A stretch of 64,000 bases of DNA, taken from positions 62,001 through 126,000 of the forward strand of contig JAWPHD010001336.1 in the NCBI GenBank assembly GCA_037043455.1, written 5' to 3'. The DNA comes from Cyrtodaria siliqua (lineage: Eukaryota > Mollusca > Bivalvia > Adapedonta > Hiatellidae). The stretch's first letter is position 1; every line of letters starts with the position of its first letter. Shown here piece by piece: positions 40,801 to 48,562 of this stretch. The translations under genes and the position numbers were made by a program. The notes below the pieces were generated by a model. That model was not told where the DNA came from and ran no database searches. It saw nothing but the letters and a program-made list of their open reading frames with translations.

Positions 40801-43800
40801 TGGGACATTTTCTTAAATGATCAGCATGACATGATGTTAATCCTTGTCAAAAATTGTTTTGATTCGACGTTAAACATGGCTGCCAGTGGCCATCTTTGTT
40901 TACATAGAGTTATATAGTAAAAACTTGTAGCGACTACTCCTCTGAAACTACTTGGCGGATTTTCATGAAACTTTACAGGAATGTTGCTCTTGATGTCTAA
41001 TAGATCCTAGCAAAATTTCAGGTCGGCCAGAAATTCCAAGATGGCCGCCACAGCTAAAAATAGATTTTTAAAAAATAAGTTTGTAGCGACTACTTCTTGA
41101 AAACTATAAGTGATATTGATATGGGACTTTTTCTAAAATGATCAGCATGACATGGTGTTGATCCTAGTCAAACATTATTTTGATTCGATGTTAAACATGG
41201 CTGCCAGTGGCCATCTTTGTTTACAAAGAGTTATATAGTAAACACTTGTAGCGACTACTTCTCTGAAACTACTTGACGGATGTTCATGAAACTTCACGGG
41301 AATGTTGCTCTTGATGTCTAGTTGATCCTAGAAAAATTTCAGGATGGCCGGAAATTCAAGATGGCCACCACAGCTAAAAATAGATTTAAAATAAATAAAT
41401 TTGTAACGACTACTTCTTGAAAACTGTAAGTGATATTGATATGGGACGTTTTCTAAAATGATCAGCATGACATGATGTTAATCCTAGTCAAACATTATTT
41501 TGATTCGATGTTAAACATGGCTGCCAGTGGCCATCTTTGTTTACATAGAGTTATATAGTAAACACTTGTAGCGACTACTTCTCTGAAACTACTTGACGGA
41601 TGTTCATGAAACTTCACAGGAATGTTGCTCTTGATGTCTAGTTGATCCTAGAAAAATTTCAGGCTCGCCGGAAATTCAAGATGGCCGCCACAGCTAAAAA
41701 TAGATTTAAAATAAATAAATTTGTAACGACTACTTCTTGAAAACTGTAAGTGATATTGATATGGGACGTTTTCTAAAATGATAAGCATGACCTGATGTTG
41801 ATTCTTGTTGAAATTTATTTCAATGTGACTATAAACAAGCCGCTAGCGGACATCTTTGTTTACATAGATTTATATAGTAAAAACTTGTAGCGACTACTCC
41901 TCTGAAACTACTTGACGATTTTTTATGAAACTTCACAGAAATGTTGCTCTTGATGTCTAATTGATCCCATAATTTTTTTAGGTCGGCCGGAAATTCAAGA
42001 TGGCAGCCATGGCTATAAATAGATTTTCAAGATACAAGTTTGTAGAGACTACTTCTTGAAAACTATAAGTGATATTGATATGGGACTTTTTCTAAAATGA
42101 TCAGCATGACATGATGTTGATCCTTGTCAAAAATCGTTTTGATTCGATGTTAAACATGGCTGTCAGCGGCCATCTTTGTTTACATAGAGTTATATAATGA
42201 AAACTTGTAGCGACTACTTCTCTGAAACTACTAGACGGATTTCCATGAAACTTCACAGGAATGTTGCTCTTGATGTCTAATTGATCCTAGCAAAATTTCA
42301 GGTCGGCCGGAAATTCAAGATGGCCGCCACAGCTAAAAATAAATTTTCAAAAAACAAGTTTGTAGCGACTACTTCCTGAAATCTAAATCAATCAGTAGAG
42401 CTTCAAGGTCATTGACCTCTTGTTTACTTCAGCCTAATAACTGAATGATGTTGTGATGTCACGTGTCACAATTATGTTAGGATTGTCAATACAGCAAGAT
42501 GGATGTTACTTATATTTTGTTAATTATTGTGTAACCTCTAAAAAGGTGGATGAATCCCACTGAAATGTTGGATTCAAGTAAAAAAGAGAACATAGTTATC
42601 AATTGATTGATTATTTCATTTTGGATTTATAAACAATATGTTTACATTTTTAGAAAGTGACCAAGAGGAACAGGATCCTGAACTCCAAACTGAAACTGAA
42701 CCTACCACTGACCTTGAGGCCCAAACGTCTAAAGGCAAAGGTCAGGGCAAAGGTAAAGACAAGGGTAAAAAGAAAGCAAAAAAGAGGAAACATCCGAATC
42801 TGACTGACATCAAGCAGACTAAAGATACTTGCAGAAACAGGCTAGAGTCTAAAATATTTAAAAGGTAAATTAATGAATAGTTAAGATATGAATAGTTAGG
42901 ATATGAATATTCTCATGTGTCAACTCTCACAGACTTCAATAAATGAGGGGTTTTATATTTTTGATACCCACTTTTTCGTGTGTCTTAAATAAAACTTACT
43001 TCACTATTTTAAATGAATAACAGATATATTCGCGAATTAAAACAAAATTCAACATATTTTAACATTTATAAGTTGAACAGGAAATGAAGCATTTACAGAA
43101 GACAGTCATCCAAAAAAATTCAAAACAATCATCAACAATTACAAGAATAAATAGAAGCAAAACATATGACACCACAAACATAAACGGGTTGTCAATAGGG
43201 GTACTGCCTTGGAACGGTCAGTGGCAAAAAAGTTGTGGGTGTTAAGTTTAAACCAGGTTCTAGGGTGCACCAAACCTCACTCTTATCCCATTGTCATCCC
43301 GATTAAACGGGATAGTGTAAATAATTAAATCCCGCCAGGCTGACTAGGCAGCATTATATTACACAGATGATCATGTATGTATGAATATAATTTAATTTAT
43401 ATTCGAGTAAACTGTGAGTATGGCATAAAAAGTATCTGATTGTGTATGAGAAATAGAATATCTTATGGGAGTGCCTGTTTAATGTTAAATTTATTAATCG
43501 AGTTATATACTATTATATAATATGTCATATGATGACATCATATGCTGCTATATTCTTCTCTGTACCACAACAAGCAGTCAGAAATGCCTCGTTGATTTCA
43601 GTAATCCGGAATAATCAACGCCTTCATTTGCAGTTTTATAACGTCAGTGTATTATTATTTCTGATATGATTACGATTGTCCCGCCTTCGAAGAAAGTGAC
43701 AAAACAGTGGTATCCCTTTATGGAAGCGCTGACGGCGGTGGTGTCGACATTTATGTTTACATTTTGCGTCAAAGTTTTTCACAATGTTACATATCCTACA

Positions 43801-45404
43801 TTGCTTATAAGTCCCCCACCGGACCCCGGTGGGTGGGAACTATAGGTTTGCACCCTGTCGGTTCGTCCGTCCGTCCGAAAATGCTTGTCCGGGCCATATT
43901 TTCAATACTATAAGACTGAGATACCAAACTTGGTGTGTGGATACATCTTGGGATAGCGGTGTGTCGCGTACGGAAATAAGGTCACTGTGACCTTGACCTG
44001 TGACCTCTGTCATAGAAAATGCTTGTCCGGACTGTATTTTTAATACTATAACACTTAGAGATACCAAACTTGGTATTTGAATACATCTTGGGATAGCGGT
44101 GTGTCACATACCAAAATAAGGTCGCTATGACCTTGACCTGTGACCTCTGTCATAGAAAATGTTCAGAAAATGATTGTCTGGGCCATATTTTCAATACTAT
44201 AAGACTTTGAGATACCAAACTTGGTATGTGAATACATCTTGGGATAGCGGTGTGTCGTGTACCAAAATAAGGTCACTATGACCTTGACCTGTGACCTCTG
44301 TCATAGAAAATGCTTGTGCAGACCGTATTTTCAATACTATAACACTTAGAGACACCAAACTTGGTATGTGGTTACATCTTGGGATAGCAGTGTGTCGCGT
44401 ACCAAAATAAGGTCATTGTGACCTTGACCTTTATCTTTGACCATCATAGAAAATGTTTGAAAAATCTGAAACATCTGAAAAATGTTTGTCTGGGCCGGTG
44501 GGGGACTATGGATTGCCCTGCAATTCTTGATGCTCTTGTTTGTATTCATTCAAACTATGTACGTCTTTTTTATCATCAAGTCCACTAAAACACACAAGTT
44601 GCACAACTCTGGATTGCATTTTAGCCAAAGTATGGTCGTTTTCCATCCCCCACTGCTGCAGGGCGGTAGGTGGCTTCCCCCACTGCAGCAGGGCGGTGGG
44701 TGGGGCATATAGTAATGCCCTCCATCTTTCAGTCCGTCCCATTTCATATCCGCTCTATGACTCAAACACTACTAGAGGAACTGCAATGAAATTTCATACA
44801 ATGATAGAGGGTAATGAGAGAAAGTGCAGAGTGCAAGAACCATAAATATGTCTTCATTTAAATTAGAGTTATTGCCCTTTGTAATTTTATACTTATTTGT
44901 GTCCACTCTATAACTCAAAAACTACTAAAAGGACTGCAATGAAATTTTTGCATAATGATAGAGGGCAATGGGAGAAGGTGCAGAGCATCATCTACTGCTT
45001 CTTTTATATTCTTAATATCATATAATAGGTATCTTATGAGAATCATATAAAATTCATAGTATCCATACATAGCGAAAAATACTGCAGCAGCGGATATGAC
45101 TGTCTGTCAGACTGCTTCTTGTTCCACTAAGAAATTCACTTAGTTAAACCATCAACATTTAATTTCTTGACAGCAATATTGGCCAGTAAATAATCAATAT
45201 GCTGTAAATGTTTAATAGTTTTTGTCAGCAAATTGTGTGTCATATTTTTGTTGTGTTTTTAAATAAACCATAAATTCGTAAAATAGTTTTTGTTTGTTGT
45301 ACTTCAGATCAACAATGAAGCGAGTGAACACAGCATTAGACGCGGCTCACATGAAGATGATTTCAGACAAGTTTGGTCATCAGTTTAACTATAGCCTGAA
45401 GTGA
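19710..45404 (+). CDS. UVSSA: UVSSA, UV-stimulated scaffold protein A (13-exon gene, complete)
   Basis: Nuclear scaffold of transcription-coupled nucleotide excision repair. In the known family it binds stalled RNA polymerase II with CSA/CSB, stabilises CSB through USP7 and recruits TFIIH. CDS exons: 19710-19840, 21578-21753, 23046-23200, 23859-23979, 24430-25313, 25794-25938, 26911-26985, 29030-29231, 33282-33539, 35179-35365, 36275-36377, 42654-42864, 45308-45404. They sum to 2745 nt, 914 residues plus stop, and every junction is phase-consistent with GT-AG borders. Seen: VHS-like helical domain (about residues 5-150) with LPPPK and FGEAYKK (135-141); long acidic/serine-rich middle; FEEVPEK (541-547); APVVPFGLDLEHW (690-702); zinc motif C761, C771, C779, H782; lysine-rich stretch (839-858); C-terminal GHQFNYSLK. 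The start is fixed by an in-frame TAA at 19689-19691. Human UVSSA is about 709 residues; the excess lies mainly in the acidic middle and around exons 8-9. Recognised from family knowledge, not from a search. Confidence 0.95.
20278..21548. mobile_element. TIR DNA transposon B in UVSSA intron 1 (1271 bp, 5-bp TSD)
   Basis: Ends CTAGGCTCGCGTTAACC and its imperfect inverse (...CTAGCGCTAGCCTAG), flanked by ACTTG at 20273-20277 and 21549-21553. The left subterminal region repeats TTCGCC/GGCGAA words; the right repeats CTGGCTAAAG. A CpG-bearing core lies at 20.5-20.9 kb. No transposase ORF. The element ends 29 bases before UVSSA exon 2. Confidence 0.8.
21578..21753 (+). CDS. UVSSA: UVSSA exon 2 (VHS-like domain)
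   Basis: Enters in phase 2 and leaves in phase 1 at GTAAGT. It carries the most conserved part of the N-terminal domain, including LTEEHAEIRLSTF and MEELFNRSHMFRELL, the helices of the VHS/ENTH-like fold. A DNA transposon (20278-21548) ends only 29 bases before this exon, so branch point and polypyrimidine tract must lie in or next to the element's end. Confidence 0.95.
23046..23200 (+). CDS. UVSSA: UVSSA exon 3
   Basis: Residues 103-154, ending in phase 0 at GTTTGT. It contains RPLPPPKLAAQ and KFGEAYKKLSLGYHFL, a hallmark block of UVSSA at the end of the N-terminal domain. Confidence 0.95.
23859..23979 (+). CDS. UVSSA: UVSSA exon 4 (charged helix)
   Basis: Residues 155-194, phase 0 in and phase 1 out at GTATGT. 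It starts VDFDSIQARRETERRQ and is strongly charged and helical. The spacing to the following TEVE motif equals that in the human protein, which supports the exon 4-5 junction. Confidence 0.93.
24008..24145 (+). repeat. 50-bp tandem repeat in UVSSA intron 4, 2.5 copies
   Basis: TTGGTATAATATAGACTGGT GTGCACTTTTTACAAAGC... repeated nearly perfectly from about 30 bases after the exon 4 donor. Confidence 0.85.
24430..25313 (+). CDS. UVSSA: UVSSA exon 5 (large acidic/serine-rich exon)
   Basis: The largest exon (884 nt, residues 195-489), ending in phase 0 at GTGGGT. It opens with CVTEVENGVQLLLP, the conserved block after the charged helix. A long Ser/Thr/Glu-rich low-complexity stretch follows, then an acidic run (GDEEEEESDYSDG) and the conserved LFSHKFEITV and KSKYLPSVKNWIQ blocks. 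The low-complexity part explains most of the extra length over the human protein. Confidence 0.95.
25794..25938 (+). CDS. UVSSA: UVSSA exon 6
   Basis: Phase 0 to phase 1 (donor GTGGGT). Encodes SMNKWGAKQEDIKDAED then MEDAVKKCLELEI. The 17-residue gap between the WIQ motif of exon 5 and this helix equals that in human UVSSA, which supports the junction. A tRNA-like SINE on the opposite strand follows within about 90 bases. Confidence 0.92.
26008..26200 (-). mobile_element. tRNA-derived SINE S3 in UVSSA intron 6
   Basis: Read on the minus strand: GGTTAACAACGCAACC, then B box GGTTCGAATCCCACTGGGAG, then GATGGCGGGAGGTATACAGT and GGTCTGCCTCCACC. Matches 35408-35600 throughout. Confidence 0.72.
26911..26985 (+). 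CDS. UVSSA: UVSSA exon 7 (TFIIH-binding motif and ubiquitination lysine)
   Basis: A 75-nt exon, phase 1 in and phase 1 out at GTGAGT. It encodes EDEFEEVPEKEGYEEDVPEH. In human UVSSA the equivalent F and V (408, 411) insert into the PH domain of TFIIH subunit p62, and the following K414 is the regulatory ubiquitination site. The equivalents here are F541, V544 and K547, all conserved. Confidence 0.95.
27140..27290 (+). mobile_element. tRNA-derived SINE S2
   Basis: A-box-like TGTGGCTTAGGGGATAG and B-box GTCATGGATTCAAGCCTC, followed by TCTTTAGGCAAGACACTTCC. Lies in UVSSA intron 7. Confidence 0.65.
28281..28670 (+). mobile_element. SINE S1 copy interrupted by the candidate exon
   Basis: Left half (CTCGTGTGGTTCCGGGGCA to CATCATGACCCCTGCAT, ending about 28425) and right half (GTAAATGGAGAGTCTAC to AACCCAAATTCAATTC) are consecutive parts of S1. 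Between them about 65 bp replace the ~30 bp found in other copies. Confidence 0.75.
28432..28490 (+). CDS. UVSSA: Candidate extra UVSSA exon (7b) lying inside a SINE
   Basis: Preceded by CATTGTTTCAG and followed by GTAAAT. It enters in phase 1, exactly matching the exon 7 donor, and reads GAISLRSLEQWQKNNKRSSR with no stop (20 codons, including the split first codon). It leaves in phase 0, so inclusion requires the acceptor CACAG at 29033-29037 instead of TTAG at 29026-29029 for exon 8; that acceptor is also in frame. Inclusion would give 931 residues. Both sides are two halves of one SINE copy, and the donor GTAAAT comes from SINE sequence. It could be a real exon, a recent exonisation or a coincidence. 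Confidence 0.5.
29030..29231 (+). CDS. UVSSA: UVSSA exon 8 (lysine-rich linker)
   Basis: Entered in phase 1 after TTAG (the first CA completes an alanine codon); leaves in phase 2 at GTTTGC. Encodes a serine/lysine-rich linker (TSKSKQRSKGKRKSAKVKD) then WKLSERLLAEDEKDPTTWKSNVKKLVQKS. Several tandem AG acceptors (29029, 29032, 29037, 29041, 29044) invite small splice variants. A pearl-like repeat begins within about 60 bases of its donor. Confidence 0.82.
29285..30741 (+). mobile_element. Pearl-like element, family F3, in UVSSA intron 8
   Basis: Degraded head (CAGCTCAAGTTGATCTATTG), a run of GTCCGTCGTCGTC, then ~150-170-bp monomers with ACCAAGTTTGTTCAAATGGT and GGGGGTCACAGTTTTACATA. It ends with hairpin AGGGCCATCTTGGCCCT and CTTG followed by TTG. 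It starts about 55 bases after exon 8. Confidence 0.7.
31096..31272 (+). mobile_element. tRNA-derived SINE in UVSSA intron 8
   Basis: Head GTGGCCTCAGTGGCTTAAGG with B-box-like GCGTGGGTTTACTCC, body to GCGACATAAAACCCGATTTC and ATTTAATTT tail. Confidence 0.7.
31699..33008. mobile_element. TIR DNA transposon C in UVSSA intron 8 (1310 bp, 6-bp TSD)
   Basis: Left end CAGGGTCACGCG, right end ...GCTTGACCCCTG (short imperfect inverted repeat), flanked by AACCTC at 31693-31698 and 33009-33014. Subterminal words repeat: ACTTCGCT/GGCGAA on the left, ACTTCTCCCT on the right. No coding capacity. Its design and size resemble elements A and B. Confidence 0.75.
33282..33539 (+). CDS. UVSSA: UVSSA exon 9
   Basis: Phase 2 in, phase 2 out at GTATGA. 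A divergent N-terminal half leads to KAPVVPFGLDLEHWENP, the strongly conserved motif before the C-terminal domain. The acceptor TATTTTCAG lies 273 bases after a DNA transposon that ends at 33008. Confidence 0.93.
34008..34452 (+). repeat. 37-bp minisatellite in UVSSA intron 9, about 12 copies
   Basis: Unit CACCTCTGTTATCATCCTTA + TATGTATAGATATAAAA, almost identical across copies; the last carries a small TACATG insertion. Confidence 0.93.
34440..34680 (+). mobile_element. tRNA-derived SINE S3 copy in UVSSA intron 9
   Basis: Contains CTTCAAATCCCACTGGGAGC, GAGTGGTATACCTGATTGGT and TTCTGCCTCTAACAC, ending in ATAAAACACCATTCAAAC. It directly abuts the 37-bp minisatellite, whose unit also has ATAAAACACC; the array may have grown from a SINE-tail-like sequence. 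Confidence 0.65.
34750..35065 (+). mobile_element. SINE S1 copy in UVSSA intron 9
   Basis: Carries CCACTAGAGGCAGAGCATTA, TTGAAGGTCTTCATCATGAC and GGTTAGAAGGTTCTAGGCCC, then a degraded TTGGTGCCATATAACC and CCCAATTTAACTCAA tail. Ends about 115 bases before exon 10. Confidence 0.75.
35179..35365 (+). CDS. UVSSA: UVSSA exon 10 (C-terminal domain, first half of zinc motif)
   Basis: Residues 716-778, phase 2 in, phase 0 out at GTTTGT. Contains RFWVPS, YTGQFEPVKWTC and GRLCERMDRVK, the start of the conserved UVSSA C-terminal (DUF2043-type) domain. Supplies C761 and C771 of the zinc motif. Confidence 0.96.
35408..35640 (+). mobile_element. tRNA-derived SINE S3 copy in UVSSA intron 10
   Basis: TTGGTCGAGAGGGTAAAGAT, ATTCCCACTGGGAACGCGAC, GATGGCAGGAGGTATACAAT and TCTGCCTCCACAAC. 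Starts about 40 bases after the exon 10 donor; the long ORF over exon 10 into this SINE is read-through, not coding. Confidence 0.72.
36275..36377 (+). CDS. UVSSA: UVSSA exon 11 (second half of zinc motif)
   Basis: Starts CPFHGKVIGRDKLGLPTDP, giving C779 and H782, so the motif is C-X9-C-X7-C-X2-H. Phase 0 in, phase 1 out at GTGAGA. The intron that follows (36378-42653) is the longest of the gene and holds two large pearl-like elements. Confidence 0.96.
36785..39175 (+). mobile_element. Pearl-like element, family F3, in UVSSA intron 11
   Basis: Intact head TAGCTCACCTGAGCC with a hairpin (AGCTCACC...GGTGAGCT), a GTCCGTCGTCCG tract, then about a dozen monomers. It ends twice: a hairpin and CTCTTG at 39105-39122, and a second ACTCAGGTGAGCGATATAGG with hairpin at 39138-39175. 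The head TAGCTCACCTGAG and second tail CTCAGGTGAGCGA form a short inverted repeat. Confidence 0.75.
40502..42422 (+). mobile_element. Pearl-like element, family F1, in UVSSA intron 11
   Basis: Head TTAGCTCTACTGATCAGAG with a hairpin and GTCCGTCTGTCC tract, six ~320-bp monomers (CTTGTAGCGACTACT..), then tail ATCAGTAGAGCT, hairpin AGGTCATTGACCT and CTTG followed by TTT. AGCTCTACTGAT / ATCAGTAGAGCT is a 12-bp inverted repeat. Confidence 0.75.
42654..42864 (+). CDS. UVSSA: UVSSA exon 12 (basic region)
   Basis: Phase 1 in, phase 2 out at GTAAAT. An acidic start (ESDQEEQDPEL) is followed by a Lys/Gly-rich stretch (839-858) and KRKHPNLTDIK, matching the KKRRYPSLTNLK-type block of the family. The basic stretch is a plausible nuclear localisation signal. 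Confidence 0.94.
43810..44538 (+). mobile_element. Pearl-like element, family F4
   Basis: Head AGTCCCCCACCGGACCCCGG, GTCCGTCCGTCCG tract, four ~150-bp monomers (ATACCAAACTTGGTATGTG, CTTGGGATAGCGGTGTGTCG), tail CCGGTGGGGGACTATGG, then GATGCTCTTG followed by TTT. The head and tail form a 13-bp inverted repeat. Confidence 0.7.
44645..45121 (+). mobile_element. Pearl-like element, family F5 (short copy)
   Basis: Head with two CCCCCACTGC..GCAGGGCGGT copies, about 1.5 monomers of the F5 type (reverse complement of those at 8.3-9.5 kb), and tail CTGCAGCAGCGGATATG, GTCAGACTGCTTCTTG followed by TT. Confidence 0.65.
45308..45404 (+). CDS. UVSSA: UVSSA exon 13 (C-terminus and stop)
   Basis: After TACTTCAG, the last 31 full codons plus stop encode STMKRVNTALDAAH and end FGHQFNYSLK, matching the family's FSNQFNYALN-type terminus. 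TGA is at 45402-45404. Confidence 0.96.
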
Positions 45405-45590
45405 AGAATGATAGCTCATTTTAAATTTATATAACAGAGACAAAATGCAGACAGATTTCGGGGGAAAAATAAGCAGCTATTTTTATTGATATGTTAATTT
45501 GATATAAGACAACTTGACTTTTTGTTACGAGTAGTAGTAGTATTTATTAATGTATTATAAAATGATTATTATAGTTTTGATATAATACAT

Positions 45591-45600
45591 AATAAATAAA
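45591..45600 (+). promoter_or_regulatory. UVSSA: Probable UVSSA polyadenylation signal
   Basis: Overlapping AATAAA hexamers (AATAAATAAA) lie 187 bases after the stop codon, the first good signal downstream. This gives a 3' UTR of about 0.2 kb. The cleavage site is inferred. Confidence 0.6.
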
Positions 45601-45910
45601 ATTTGGATTTCTACAGTTACATCCAGCCATGTGAATGGCTTACGAGTCACTTGTAATTTAATATGTTTTCAATATGACTATTTATAATCATGATCGTTCA
45701 ATTTCTCACTCGTGCATTCCCACATACACACATGTACACACAAACAGATTGGTTACAAGTATGGCATGTGAAGTTGATCGAGTACATATTTAAGATTGAA
45801 TAGCGCTTTTAAAATGGGGTTTAAATTAAACAAATAAATAGATAAACTAATCATCAATTGGTCCTTCTTTCACTTCATTCTTTAACAAATTACTTCAAAT
45901 CAACCCTTCC

Positions 45911-46240
45911 TATGTGGTCGCTGGGGTACAATACAACCACTGCAAATCCCGCTAGAGGCAGAGGGGTAGAACGCCACCTTCATGTTCATTTTGTTATTTT
46001 TTATCATGCTCATCAAAGGTCTTCATCATGACACCGAGTATGCAGATGTGATCATAGATGGAGTGTCTTCTATAAAATTTGCAGCAACTCTTCAGTTCTG
46101 TAGGTAAGAATGTTCTAGGCCCATTCTCCATATTTTATCTTGATGTAAATGGAGGATGCACCTGGAGTGTTCATTCCTGTTAGGAGCCATATAACCTTTC
46201 ATGTGTTGGTGCACCGTAAAACTCAGTTCAGTTTCAAATC
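45911..46240 (+). mobile_element. SINE S1 copy
   Basis: Full-length: TATGTGGTCGCTGGGGTACA through CCGCTAGAGGCAGAGGGG, GTTCTAGGCCCATTCTCC and ATGTGTTGGTGCACCGTA to AACTCAGTTCAG. Confidence 0.8.
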
Positions 46241-46356
46241 AACCCTTATTTAATATATATTTTAAGATTCAGCATAACTGTTAAATCACAAAGACTCAGT
46301 GCAAGATATTTGTACTAGGTGTAGCACTAATGTCACTTATTTTCTTATGATACCTT

Positions 46357-47144
46357 CAGGCCTGCCAAATCTCCAGATAAAATCCAGATTCTCCGGATTT
46401 TTCATTTACTCTCCGGATTTAGGTGTAAAATATCCGGATTTTCCATCAAAACAAAATGTTTTAACAGCTATATTTTCACAGTTTATCAGCTATTTCCTGC
46501 ATTGGTCATGTTATGCTCCCTAGTCAGCGATGCAAAGGAGGGTATTTACAAGTGTCAACTTAATAGGGATCATCACTTTAATACACTGACTGAATATACA
46601 GTTAATACCTAAGGACATAATTAGTTCCTTCAGTAACATAACAACATGATAAATATCATCAGTATATCACTTGCTTTTTTAACAGGTCAACCTTATTGAA
46701 ATATCAAATGCGAGAAGCTAGCAACTCCTTCTGTGTGGCGTCACTATAATAGCTGCTGCCATGTACGATGATTATAATTTGTTTAAGAGTTAAGAAGACC
46801 GAATTTGCATTTTGCAATATATGTGTAGAATATTGTGCGTACTTTTATGAAAACAACTGTTGGGGTATAAGTATAACAAATCTTTCTACTGTAATTACAA
46901 ACTCCTCTGTAAAACAAACCATTTGTGTGCATGTTGAAGTATGCTAATCTATTATTTTCTAAAACTATCAAACAATACATAAGTATTAATTGCATAAATA
47001 ATTTAAATTTGCGCTTTTTAAAAAAATAAGAGCGAAAATAAAGTCGCACAATGAAGTTTTCTGTTAAAACAGTTCTTCGCGTGCTTTTAAATCTTAAATT
47101 TTAAAATTCTCAGGATTTTGAGTTTAACAGTTTTGGCAGGCTTG
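46357..47144. mobile_element. TIR DNA transposon D (788 bp)
   Basis: Ends CAGGCCTGCCAAA and TTTTGGCAGGCTTG are inverse with one mismatch. TACCT occurs at 46351-46355 (one base before the element) and at 47145-47149, which suggests a 5-bp target duplication. Left subterminal repeats of CTCCGGAT/ATCCGGATTTTCC. No transposase. Confidence 0.65.
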
Positions 47145-47404
47145 TACCTATTACAATAGAGACTTTTCTAGGCAATTGAAGAATTTCACAAAAATATGTT
47201 AAAACTGAAATTCATATGTATTTATAGGATGATTTTTGCATATTTTCCTAATGTACAGTTAGTTATATATTAATTTATATTGTTAATTAGTACACATTGT
47301 TTCATTTGGTCAGAGTGTCGGTGTGACAGATATCAAACTGAGTTACATTATCATATCCACATGATATGCCTGTGATTTAAACATGTACTATTTTAGTCAC
47401 ACGG

Positions 47405-47500
47405 GTGTAAATGGAGGATGAGCCTGGCACGTTCATTCCTGTTAGGCGCCATATAACCTTTCATGTGTTGATGCGCCTTAAAACCCAATTCAGTTCATTA
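47405..47500 (+). mobile_element. SINE S1 3' end only
   Basis: GTAAATGGAGGATGAGCCTG to AAAACCCAATTCAGTTC; the 5' two thirds are missing. Confidence 0.75.
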
Positions 47501-48229
47501 ACACAAGTATTAGTTCATTGTTGGGCGGCTTTTATATAAAATGTCATAGTGGGCGTTCAGTTATATGTTACATTAATAAGAAGATTTACCTCAATTTGAA
47601 TTGATCTTGCCGCTGTTTACTGCATTTATTTATTGATATTGTTATATATTATTAAGCATGCTTGATACAATATCTCCCGAGGTAGAGAAATGGCCCCGAT
47701 ATAAGAACGAGTGCGGAGGGAGATATTTTCAGTATCTCAAAAACACTGGTTATTAAACTATATATTACATAATTTAAAATGATATTTTATTAATATTTCT
47801 AATGATTCACGCCTTTTTACACCAGTTTGCACGAGAACGCCAAGACGACGTTACGTCATACAAACAAAACAAGTGGAACCGGAACTCTTCGTTAATTTCC
47901 GTAAACGTTATTTCCTAGTGACGGAATCTGACGAAGACGTCCGTAAAGCAATCGGAACGTCATTTGGCTTTCCGCCACTGACGGAAAAGGCCGAGCAATG
48001 TTCCGTACTGGGAAATATAACGAGTAGATAAAGCTTTTCTATTCCCAGTATTTCCTATGTAAATCAGAGACAATTATGCAATATATTGATATATTTATGC
48101 ATTTGTGTCACAGTTTCAACTATTGTAAGTATATTTTTTATTTATGATTATTAAAGTCAATATGCATGGCTGTTTTGAAGTATTTATCAATTATTAACTG
48201 TACCGCAATTTATTAATCAAGTGTCATTT

Positions 48230-48562
48230 TCTCCGTGTGGTTGCCGGGGTAGAATATAACCACTGCAAATCCCACCCCACCCAACTCCCCCCACCCTTCA
48301 TGTTCATTTTGTCATTTTTTATCATGCTCATTCAAGGTCTTTATCATGACACCACGTATGCAAACGTGGAAACGTGGCTCTATCGTAAATGGAGTGTTTA
48401 CTATAGAATGTGCTGTAGCTCTGCAGGTTAGAAGGTTCGAGGCCCATTCTCCATATTTTATCTTGATGTAAATAGAGGATGAGCCTGGCATGTTCATTCC
48501 TGTTAGGCGCCATATAACCTTTCATGTGTTGGTGCGCTGTAAAACCCAATTCAATTCAATCA
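48230..48562 (+). mobile_element. SINE S1 copy
   Basis: CCGTGTGGTTGCCGGGGTAG to AACCCAATTCAATTCAAT; near full length. Confidence 0.82.

Noticed and set aside
42638..42868. Lysine-rich ORF as a separate small basic protein
   Set aside because: It is UVSSA exon 12, with matching acceptor, phase and family motif.
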